From NCBI RefSeq assembly GCF_030272615.1, contig NC_081412.1:142808247-142872246 (forward strand): a DNA stretch of 64,000 bases, in the 5' to 3' direction. Of this stretch, positions 1-9,243 are shown piece by piece. The notes below the pieces were generated by a model, which had not been told where the DNA came from, did not search any database, and saw only the letters and a list, made by a program, of their open reading frames with translations. The stretch is from Cryptomeria japonica (lineage: Eukaryota > Streptophyta > Pinopsida > Cupressales > Cupressaceae). A program made the translations under genes and the position numbers. Every line of letters begins with the position of its first letter. Position 1 is the stretch's first letter.

Positions 1-1035
1 TCCTTTCGCTATTTTGCAGATGGTAACCATCGTGCATTTTAACCCAGCAAAGCTGTGCTAGCCATCCAATTAACTATAACTTAATCGGTCTTTACACTAT
101 CTTGACCTAGCAGTTTATATCACTAACTACGCTCAAAGCGGTTAATGCTAACCATTTTCACAACTTCACAAATAGTAATAGCCTTGCATCTTAGAGTTGT
201 GAAAAAGTGCCTGCTGTAGGATCCTCCTTAAGATGTGTGTTCTTTAAACAACTTTAAAATCGGCAGATGTGGGCCCTCTAAATCAATGCCACCCTTTTCA
301 ACATTCGATCCCTTAAAAAATAATGTGTCAACTTATTACTCACTAAAAATCTTCAGTGGGATCCACTTCTAAAACTGCCATCTGTTCCTGACAGGTTACC
401 TCTTTGTTGGCGATATGATTCATTCTACTTGTTGGGCCCACCACTTGGTCGCCAAGTTTGTTCTTTAATTTATTGGATCTCTCAGCCACGTGTGATTTTC
501 TGATTAGCCACCTAAAACACCTAGACTACTAACCTGGAATGCTATGTCATTTCACTATTTCGCAATCAATAAACCATGAGAATCTCCCTACTGTGAATCA
601 ATGCGGGCCATTGATCTCTTTCAAACCTGATCACCTTTTAGCCAAGGGAGAAGTCCTCACTGCTCGGTCCCGCCAAACCTTTTTGCTATTTCATGATAGG
701 TAACTTGTGGGCATGTTGACTTTGCGAATCCATGTGGGTCGTCTGATTGACTGAGAGTTGCACGATAGTTATAAGGCCTGACAAACATTAGGAAAAGGCA
801 TATGAAATAGGCGTAAAATTTTACAAATATTTAATGACCGCCTAGGCAAATAACAATGGGGGGACACTCACACGACTAAGGGACCCATCACTTAAGTGAA
901 TAAAGTAATGCATAATTAGAAGCCAAAGGGTTTTTATCAGACATTACAGTGATTAAAACCTAAACCCCTAAACCCCTTTGGACTTAAAATAGTTTGAAGC
1001 AACAAGGGCATACCTGACTCAAAACTTTCACTCTT
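1..1035. other. No gene recognised; AT-rich element interior
   Basis: No long reading frame and no LTR boundary is visible. It lies downstream, in minus-strand terms, of the decayed reading frame at 1036-2162 and is probably interior sequence of the same partial retroelement. Two telomere-like CCCTAAA-type units near 957-981 are too few to be a telomeric tract. Confidence 0.4.
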
Positions 1036-2162
1036 TTAGCCAATTATGGAAACAAGAAAATCCATTTTTAAACAGTGATAATGCAAGCAAAAGTCAATGG
1101 TAACTGTGAAGACTATGTCTTTTTCAAAGTGTTTTACCACATCTTTAGGTAACCTCATTCTCAAGCTCATCTTCTTTTGGAATTCATTAAAGTACCTATT
1201 CGTGGCAACTGAAAAATTATTCTTCACAGCCTTAATGTTGTTCTTGATTCGTGCATTGATCGGTTGTTCTTTGGACCATTCAATATCCCCTATACCCAAT
1301 AGAAAGTTCTGAAAGTAGAAAAATAACCCAGTTAATAGCTAACCATATTTGAACTTCTCATAATTGTCCTTCTTAATGGATTTCAAATTTTGAAATAGTT
1401 GGAGTCTGATAGCTTCACAAATATCATAGTCTGCATTATCAATTATCATTCTATGTGTTGTATGAATTGTTGCGGATGGAACACTGTTAAGTCTACTAGA
1501 GTAAAACACTCGGTAGCCTATCACCATTGCTTCAAGCTTCACCATAGGGTCCCTAATATTGTTGATAGAAAAAGAACACCTATCGGATGTAGAACCGGTT
1601 AACTTGAAGATAGTATCTTTTGAAATTCTCCTCAATGCAGGAACTTCACCAGTTGAGCAATAACTCGTTACAACCCTAATAGCCTCCTTGGTTATTGTGT
1701 GAGTCCTCTCCAGATACATATTCTCTCCATGGACTCGACTCAGAATTATTCTTATGTGTTCATCCTCAAAGTCTTCAAGAAAGTAGGCGGCATTATGAAA
1801 CCCTGTTTCAAAAACCCTAGCATATTTAGTTTCAATCTTTCCGTCCTTATCAGCTGAGTATAGATGTGAAGAGTTCCCAAATCTTCAATTTTACAGTCTA
1901 TATAGCCGGACAAATCACCTTTGACCACGACACCACTCAGGACTTGCGACAATGCATTATAAGACATAATCTCATCTGCCTTTAGAGCTTCCTCAAGATG
2001 AACAGTGATCATCAACCTCTCTACAGACTTAGAAGTGGATGTCATTCTAGATAAACAAGCTTCGAAGTGGTATACAAAGAAATACCTATAATCTTGCACG
2101 TCGCTTTGTTTCCCAGTTGAACTATTCAAATGCACACCCGTTCGCTTCTCTGTAGCTTCCAA
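1036..2162 (-). pseudogene. Decayed reading frame with an unrecognised domain shared with the 54264-60477 element
   Basis: Three consecutive minus-strand segments (2162-1752, 1719-1339, 1299-1036) form one decayed protein of about 370 residues. The last two share a frame and are split by one TAG at 1339-1341, probably from CAG. The first is in another frame, so an indel lies near 1720-1750. The central stretch carries RLNSVPSATIHTTHRM followed by DICE and IKKD, and the last segment carries RYFNEFQKKM and RMRL. The same order of motifs occurs in the reading frame at 56802-59525 (RLNSVSS, DVCE, IKKDKK, EYFQALKV, RIRL). I do not recognise the family. The layout faintly recalls plant transposon-associated domains of unknown function, but that is a guess. 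No catalytic motif is visible. Confidence 0.6.
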
Positions 2163-2500
2163 CTCAACTTGATTTCTCTAATTACAAAGCAATTTGCCAA
2201 TTTGCACCAAGACAATCTTGCTCTACTCTACAATCGCTTCAATTTTCCTTTTTCAAAAGAGGGTAAAGATGATAAGGTAAAACTTTTTTTTATCCTTCTT
2301 ACCAATCGCAATAAATGCACATACTTTTAGTTTACAAACCCTAATTTCACCGCTTAAGTGAAATACCAGTTAATAGCACGTTAACAAAAATCACCAAAAT
2401 TCAAAATTCAAAAATTCGTTCCCGCTCATTTTACAAAAGGGTTCCAAATTTTTTTTACCGTTATGCTCCCCTTACCATGTTAGATAGGCTTAAGTCACTG
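2163..2500. other. AT-rich spacer between two decayed reading frames
   Basis: No coding signal. Low-complexity runs such as AAAATTCAAAATTCAAAAATTC occur near 2395-2420 in reverse or direct form. A boundary between two elements could lie here, because the gag-like frame to the right ends in a typical acidic/proline tail and an unrelated frame starts to the left. Confidence 0.35.
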
Positions 2501-3852
2501 GTGTTGGATTCTCTTCACTAGGTGAAGGAATGATTTCCTCTACAGGCAATTCTTCACTTTTCTTCTTCCAAGTCCAGTTCATATCTTCTCTTGTTTCCTC
2601 AACATCAATTTTCTGTTTGCCTTTCTAATCCTTGAAAGAGTTTACTGTTCCTTGATCTGCAAAAACTTTGCCAGGTGCCCTGGCTTGTTGCAGTGGTAAC
2701 AGACCATACCAAATGATCTATAGGGTCCTGCATTTCCTCTTCCTATTCTTTTTCTACAGTTCATAGCCACATGACCAAGGTTATTACAAAAGGTACACAC
2801 AACATTTGTTACCTTTTCCATTTTGAATGGACTAAACCAGTTGCCATAGGATCTTTGCCAGTTCCTGTTTACTCGGTTATCAAATTCCTTGTCCGATCAC
2901 CATATGGTCTAGGATGCATGTGTGGTACAAGATTGTTTGATCCATATATGCACTCAATATGTTTATGCCCATACATTCCACAAGTGTAGCAATGTCCTTC
3001 AAACTTTCTAGACACATACCTAGCATTAGTATTGTAACTTACATTTTTGTTAAGTTTGTTCCTACAAACATTTGTAGTATGACCAGGCTTATGGCAAACA
3101 AAGAAGATAGGTTTAAAAGGCTTCTTACTGGTAGTCTTATTGACTTTAGAAGCAGTTTTGTTCTTTGGATTTTTTCTCTTTGTGCCAGAGGATTCACCCT
3201 TTTTAGTTGTATGAAAACCAAGTCCAGAGATATCACCCTTCATTCTCTGTGATTGAGTGCCAAAGGATTCACCCTTTTCAGTTGTATGAAAACCAAGTCT
3301 AGAGATATCACCCTTCATTCTCTATGATTGAATTTGTTCTTCCAGCATGGTAGAACTTTTGATGAACTTATCCAATTTCTCATTGGCTTCAACAAGCTTT
3401 TTGACAAGATCTTCATTATGCTTAGGCAGGTTCTCTTGCAGAGACAATGCCAACTCAAGATCTAGCTTTAGGTTTTCCTTTTCTTCTATTTCAACAATCA
3501 AGTCCTCATGTATAGTATATTTTTCCTATTTGATCTTTATGATTTCCTAATCTCTTACCTTGATAAGATCTTTAGCAACTCTTTTGGCTTCCAGTTCCTG
3601 ACTCATGCGGATAGTGAGACCTTCTAGCTCTCTTCTTAGATTCAGTTTCTCACCTTGCAAGTTTTCAACTTCTTCTACTAAAGCATCAATATTTTCTTCA
3701 TCTGAAGAAATGTTATCAAATATTTCTAATAGTTTTTCAGATAACTCTCTCCTTTTGGTTTGAGAAAATTTTAGTTTTCCCCTAAAGGATTCAATCTCAT
3801 TTTTGCTAGCATCTAGATCTCTAACCATCTCGAAGTAACTTATGTCCCCCAT
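2501..3852 (-). pseudogene. Copia-like Gag C-terminal part: coiled coil plus four zinc knuckles
   Basis: Two long minus-strand segments (3852-3547 and 3318-2869) are in the same frame, so this is one decayed reading frame. It begins just inside the primer site. The first about 100 residues are a charged, Leu-rich coiled coil. Zinc knuckles follow. The second (CYTCGMYGHKHIEC, near 2975-3015) and third (CTFCNNLGHVAMNC, near 2758-2800) fit CX2CX4HX4C. The first (near 3060-3100) has lost its leading Cys and the fourth (near 2655-2700) its last Cys. A near-duplicated segment of about 25 residues (KGDIS-GLGFHTT) precedes the knuckles. The usual copia Gag N-terminal (UBN2) domain is absent, although the intact-order copia at 43740-48908 has it. 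A role in nucleic-acid binding in the particle is inferred from the family. Confidence 0.7.
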
Positions 3853-3899
3853 GGTAGTTTAAAGATTTCCTTCCAAGCAGTTAGGCTTCAAAGAAGTTA

Positions 3900-3912
3900 G
3901 GATCTGATACCA
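3900..3912 (-). promoter_or_regulatory. Primer binding site, initiator-Met tRNA type
   Basis: On the minus strand it reads TGGTATCAGATCC, two bases inside the LTR edge at 3915. This matches the usual copia primer site TGGTATCAGAGC over the first ten bases and fixes the element's direction as minus. Confidence 0.8.
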
Positions 3913-3914
3913 AT

Positions 3915-5007
3915 TGATGGTCTTGAAAAGTACTGAGAGGGGGGGTGAATCAGTAACACCAAAACACACACAACTTTAAACACTAATGGGTAGATGAACT
4001 TAACTAAGAATTTGAACAAAATAAATGCTATCCAAAATGAAATAACAACATCCACATAAAGTAGAACACCCACCATAACACAAGTGTTTATACATGGAAA
4101 ACCCAAATAGGTAAAAAATCACGGTGAGATTGAACTCACAAGTTAACTATCTGTAGTAATAGAAAACTGACTGGTTAAGGTCTTACAAAGAGCTATGCTA
4201 GGACCGAATCTTCTTAGAGATCCCAATCTTGATTAGAAGCTTATACCCTATTAAGAGTAACCTTGCTGGAGGATTTTAGAATCCAAACTAATGGATCACC
4301 TTGTTAGAGGATTTGTACAATGAAGCTTGTTAGAGCTTACCTAGTTAGGGGATTTTATTCTATTGTAATGATTAGAAAACAACAAGAAAGATTTGTTCTA
4401 TTTTGAGTAGCACAAACCTTGCTTGATCAGATCATTCTAAGTACATTCAACACTGCTCTCCATCTAAGCACTTATTGCTCTTTAGCAAAAGTATTCGCAT
4501 AGATCACCTCTTCTATAACTGTTCTCTTTTTTTCATCTCTTCTGAAATGCTTCACTAAGATGTCTTTAAATAGACATTTAGACCTTATGTTGGCCATAGG
4601 AACACAATTTCCTAGGTACAATGTATCTAGACATTTAAACATAACTCATCACAAAAATGACCACCAAACAAATGGTGCTGGTAACATATCACAAAATTAG
4701 ATACCGGTTAGAGCAGTCAATACCAGTTAGAATAAAACTAGTGAATCGTTGTCCTCAAATATTCCACTAGATCTTCACCCTCAACTTTATCTTCACTTTG
4801 ATGTTGACTTAGTGTTACCATAGGTTATCTCTTAGGCACATACCGGTTGACATAAAGTATCAATTAGAGATAGATCTTAAACATACCGGTTGGTAGTGTA
4901 AACCAATTGAAGTTACATTGGTAGTCAATGTAATCATATATGTGTGTGAGAGTGTTTCATCAATGAAAACAAGTGATGAATACATTACAATTTTCATCAA
5001 GCCAACA
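3915..5007 (-). repeat. Probable 5' LTR of the left-edge copia-like element
   Basis: It starts TGATGG next to the primer site and carries GAGAGGGGGGGTGAATCAGT near its edge. It also has a CATAACACAAG...GGAAAACCC block near 4075-4105. Both blocks recur in the LTRs at 49048-50718 and 59597-60477. The inner edge is firm. The outer edge at 5007 is a guess based on the terminal GCCAACA. Confidence 0.6.
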
Positions 5008-5559
5008 GTATCTACATATGAAGCAAACAAGTTAGACAGAAAGAGTGCATTTCTCATTTCTTGTTCATAATTTTGACCTTTTTCAAAATGAATGAATGAA
5101 AAGCTTCATTAGGGCACTAAATTTGGGATGTGCAAAATTTGGTAACACCTATAAATACCCCTCATTTTGGAGAAATAAATATCCCTTGCATTCAAAGTTT
5201 TTGCATTGTTATTATAGACATTTGAATTCATATCATCTAGCATAATTGTTAATTTGGATTAATCATAGTATCTTAATCTAGTTTCCTTTTTATCAAATCA
5301 TGTAGCTTGAATAGATCATTCTAGCTAGATCATGCATTTCATATCATTTGCACAATCAATCATGATCAAGTAGCTACTCAACTTTTGAGTTGTCACTTTG
5401 GAGGTCATTGCTCTGCTGAGAACCAACAATCCACCTCCTTCAAGGTCCTCAAAAATAGAGGAAGATGGGATATCTTAAAGGAGGCCATTGGTTTGCATAT
5501 TCTATTTAATTTTCAATTTGTTCTTCCTAGTTCTTATTGTTATCTCATCTATGTGCATG
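5008..5559. other. No gene; AT-rich sequence with a TATA-like motif
   Basis: No reading frame of note. CCTATAAATACCC near 5147-5159 looks like a TATA box and may belong to an old LTR of the repeat family that follows, but no pair of ends could be matched. Confidence 0.35.
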
Positions 5560-6515
5560 TTTAATACAATTGACCCTAATTTTAGCAAAACAATCTCTTT
5601 TACAACTATGTTTTCCTTGCTTATAAGATTTATGCCTCTTTATCTTGGAGATATGTAAATAGTTGCCTAAAGGATATATCCTTGGTGATAATGGTGTGTA
5701 TCCTTGTTTCTATCTTTTTCTTAAGACATCAACATAGGATTATGTTGACATCGTAAGGGGGGACATACATCATGACCTCCTTGTAATATATGTTCAATTC
5801 AAATCATGTATTTCCTTCCATAATGCATTGCTTGGTTATCCTTTTTTAAATTCAAGTTGTGGATTTCCTTTCATAATTATTTTCTTGGTTATCCTTTTTT
5901 AAATTCATGTTGTGGATTTTCGTGCATGATATCTTACTTGGTTATCTTTTTTCAATTCAATTTTTTGTATTTCCTATATGATACCTTCTTTGGTTATCCT
6001 TGTTACAAGTTTTAGATGATATTTTTTCATTCCCAAAAATAGACATTTTCAATTACATGTCTTTATAGCATTATAAATATGTTAGGCCCTATTTTCACAT
6101 GTATGACCTCTCGCCTCTGGTCCCATTCATCAAAACTCTATTCCATATGTCATTTCAGCTTCTCCTTCTCATTTTGGACTATAGGTTCCAATTTAAGGCC
6201 AAATTGGTGGGAGAAAGTCACCTAGCGTGACCTACTCCCTGATGTTTGGCCCCAAATTCAAACCATAGCATACTTGGCTAGGTTCAATGGGACAAAAAAA
6301 TTGGTCTTGACCTAATCCAATTTTTTCACCTCAAAATTTCTAGAAGAGGTATATAAGAAAGGTATCATTGTCATTTTAGGGAGGTAATAAGGAGAACTCA
6401 AGTCCACATCAATCAACAATGCAAATAAAAACTCATCTTTCTAGCATTCAAGGCATTTCATCCCACCATATCCTTCATTGTGGGAATCTTGAACAATCTT
6501 CATGCAAGGATGTCT
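5560..6515 (+). repeat. Degenerate repeat family A, copy 1, left part
   Basis: This stretch matches about 51990-53469 in order. Shared landmarks are a TTATGC(A/C)TCTTT block, TTGGTTATCC repeats, TAGGCCCTATTTT(G/C)(G/A)CATGTATGACCTC and GGAGAACTCAAGTC. The match continues in the same order at 50719, so copy 1 was split by the copia insertion at 6515/50719. The left edge is approximate. Confidence 0.6.
6511..6515. repeat. Target-site duplication TGTCT of the copia element
   Basis: The identical pentamer occurs at 50719-50723, directly outside the other LTR. Removing the element rejoins ATGTCT with TTTATG, as in the uninterrupted repeat copy near 53465. Confidence 0.85.
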
Positions 6516-7593
6516 TGTTGAACACAATGTACCACTGAGAGGGGGGTAAATCAGTGGTTCCTAAATTCTTTTCTTTTCAAACAACCCTGGAATACCGATT
6601 ATTACCCTAAGCACTAAACAATTAAGCCGATAAGACAAATGTAGATATAAAAATAGGCAAAAACACAAATACAACCCACAACACCAGATGTATGAGGAAA
6701 ACCCAATATAGAAAAAACCTCAGTGAGAAATGTTGCTGGAGTCTAATGCTCAAATCCAGCCTCACAAGTAAAATAATGGATTACAATGATTTAGGGCACC
6801 AACCCAAGGAGCACCAACCCCTGCACCAAGCTACAAATCGGTGTTGTGTAATGAAATACAATTTAGATACAGTTATAGAACCTAGTTGCAAATGAGTTCT
6901 ACAACACCTGAACAATGGATTTCTATCGGTCAACAACCTCCTTTTCTTCATTGGTTCTCACACTACAAGTTATCAGATTACTCTCTTTCTAACCACTCAC
7001 CGGTTACTACTAGCCTCTCTTCTTTCTCCCTCAACCTCACACCACACTATGTCACTCTCGGATGCCTTCTTGACTAATCACAATGCACCAGTTAGCTTAA
7101 CTATTGGACCTGCAATAGTTTACCAGTTACTTTGTCTCTACCGGTTAGACCCTCTCACGAGTTCGCCTATTAACTCACTCTGCAACTTTCTTAGAATAAA
7201 ATCTAAGGAAGATGATCTTTCTCCTTTCTCAAGCTCTCTTCTCTCTCACTCTTCGCATCAAGCATCAACTAATTTTTGTCTTGAGCTCACATATTTATCA
7301 TCTAGGGTTCCTGCCAAAAACTACATTCAAACAATGTTGTGTTAGGTTTTGCCTTCACCAAATTGATTCGTATTGTATTTGATTTAATCTTCTTTTCCAG
7401 AGAGATGATCTGCATGTCATCGACCAGCACTACCAACTCCTTACATTCCAATGAGTGTTTTCTATATCTAGAGGTATACACCATGCTTTTCTATGTTTCT
7501 CTATCGCATGCCATTAATGGCTTGGTTGTTTCCTTTAGCAAATGAGTACGAAGATCAAATCTTCTTGTTGGACAAGTTCAATCACTTGCCAGC
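6516..7593 (-). repeat. Copia 3' LTR, first part (ends at the gypsy insertion)
   Basis: It starts TGTTGAACACAATG and aligns with 49048 onward. Shared blocks include ACAACCTCCT(C/T)TTCTTCA and CACACCACACTATG. It stops at the CCAGC duplicated by the outer gypsy insertion and resumes at 42881. Confidence 0.9.
7589..7593. repeat. Target-site duplication CCAGC of the outer gypsy element
   Basis: The identical pentamer is at 42876-42880. The flanks rejoin into the copia LTR sequence seen uninterrupted near 50085-50110. Confidence 0.9.
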
Positions 7594-8892
7594 TAAAGAG
7601 GGGAAAAGATTGATGAGGTAGAATAGTTAGCAAATCATGCAAATCAATTATAGAAACATATAAAATCAAAAGACATAGTCTGAATCATACAAAAACAAGA
7701 ATGAGATGCATATACCTGACAAACCTTATACCTTCTCCTTCGGATTGAGCTTGATGAAGTGAAGACACCCCTTCATGATGCTCCACTTGATGTGCTATTT
7801 TTGCTTTCTTGATGTGGATGGCTCTCCAATGTTGTGCACAAATGAGATGGATCTTGAGGGATTATAAGGATGAGATGATCAAGTATGGATGGGAGATGAT
7901 TTTGGCATGGTAAGGATGCTAAGATAACTTTTCTAGGCACAAACTAGCAGCATAAGATTACTAAACTAGGAGATGAAGGATGAAGAGATGGATTCCTCCA
8001 TTTATAGGAAGAGGAGAGGAAGAATGGATGCCTAGGATGGATTCAAGATGAAAGGCTAGGATTTCTTGTGAGCTCACACAAGGCCGAAGAGAGGGTGTGG
8101 AGATCAAGAGATATGCCTTAAAGACATTTCTTGTCATCACACTCCTCAAGGTGCATTGGGAAGACTTCCCAATGTGCCTTGAGAAGAGCAAGGTGCATTG
8201 GGAAGACTTCTTAATGTTCCTTGAGAAGAGAAAGGGATGCAATATTCCTTGAAGAATGGGGAGGAGGAATTTAAAATTCTCCAAAAAGGGATGATCATGG
8301 GGATTGGAGGAATAAGAAGGAATTAAAATTTCCTTGGGAGAGGAGATGCCTAGAGGAATGTGAGATTTTGAAAATCTCACATTCACCTAGGAAAAGAGCA
8401 TTTAAAGCTAGTGGTTGGATGGAAGGGACAAGGAGTTGACTTTGTGGCTAATCATGATGATTAGCCACTAGAAACTCATTAGGAGGGGGATTAGAGGAAA
8501 GATTAGGTGGGATAGGATTTGTAGGAGGATTTGACTAGGAGAGAGATTGAGTGGAGGGAATTAAAAAATTAGAAGAATAAGGTTAAGTGGGTTTACGGAA
8601 TTTCTAGAAGACTTTATTAGGTTAATGATGAATCGGGAAGATGATTTGTAGGAATCATGTAGGTTAACTAATTAATTGAAATTAATTAGCTAAGAGGAAT
8701 ATTTGTGAAGATTTAATTTTTAGAAGAATAAAGAGAGGGATTGATTCATTAAATAAATCAATTACATACTATAGTGACAATATTAATTATAATTAATTAA
8801 TATTGAGGAGAATTTGAATTAACATAATTAATTAATTAATTAATTATGTGAGGAATTAAAAATAATTAAAATAATTATTTTAAGTGTCTACA
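7594..8892 (-). repeat. Outer gypsy 3' LTR
   Basis: It aligns along its length with 41623-42875 and ends GTGTCTACA, the minus-strand TGTAGACAC start. Its other edge has decayed from TG to TA (TAAAGAGGGG). It carries a minus-strand TATA-like CCTATAAATGGAGG near 7994-8007. Confidence 0.9.
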
Positions 8893-8906
8893 TTTTGCCC
8901 CTCTTT
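8893..8906 (-). promoter_or_regulatory. Polypurine tract of the outer gypsy element
   Basis: On the minus strand it reads AAAGAGGGGCAAAA, directly before the 3' LTR. It is base-for-base identical to the tract of the inner element at 13410-13423 despite wide divergence elsewhere, as expected for the plus-strand primer. Confidence 0.85.
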
Positions 8907-9157
8907 TACGCAGCGACAATTTTGGGGATGTGTAGAAGATAGAAGAAGAAAAGGATGCCCCAGTGTAAAGCATGGGAGGTGTATGCCCCCTTGAGAATTT
9001 TTTCGAAAAAAGGGACGAAAAATTCTTGAAAAATAAAGGAAGAAGAATTTTGGGTGGAAGAAATAAGCGAGGAAGAAATATGAAGCAGTCGTGAAGAATT
9101 TGGAAGGAAGAATAGGAGATGCGAGACCACGGAGGAAAATGGGCCCTCACGGGGACT

Positions 9158-9165
9158 CATATAAG
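9158..9165 (+). promoter_or_regulatory. TATA-like box of the outer antisense PMD gene
   Basis: CATATAAG lies about 84 bases before the exon 1 ATG at 9244. The inner element has TATAAAAG 81 bases before its ATG. The similar position supports a promoter for antisense transcription inside the element. Confidence 0.5.
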
Positions 9166-9243
9166 CCACAATGGGCCCAATGAGGGGTCAATGTTACACA
9201 CAAGCCTTGGAGCCACTCAAAGAGAAGAAGAGGAGAAGGAGAG

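Larger units (their letters stand above)
1..5007 (-). mobile_element. Partial copia-like LTR retroelement, 5' portion, minus strand
   Basis: Reading leftward there is a probable 5' LTR (3915-5007), a primer site complementary to initiator-Met tRNA (3900-3912), a coiled-coil plus zinc-knuckle reading frame (about 2501-3852) and a second decayed reading frame of unknown type (1036-2162). The other LTR would lie beyond base 1. No protease, integrase or RT is seen in the visible part. The outer LTR end at 5007 (GCCAACA) was chosen by analogy with the copia and 54264-60477 elements, which end the same way. It has no TSD to confirm it, because the partner end is missing. Confidence 0.65.

Noticed and set aside
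957-981. Telomere-like CCTAAACCCCTAAACCCC
   Set aside because: Only about two imperfect units in retroelement sequence; at most a short interstitial telobox.
8875-9169. Two overlapping minus-strand frames next to the outer polypurine tract
   Set aside because: They are the reverse of the purine-rich promoter and 5' region of the antisense PMD gene and have no counterpart in the inner element.
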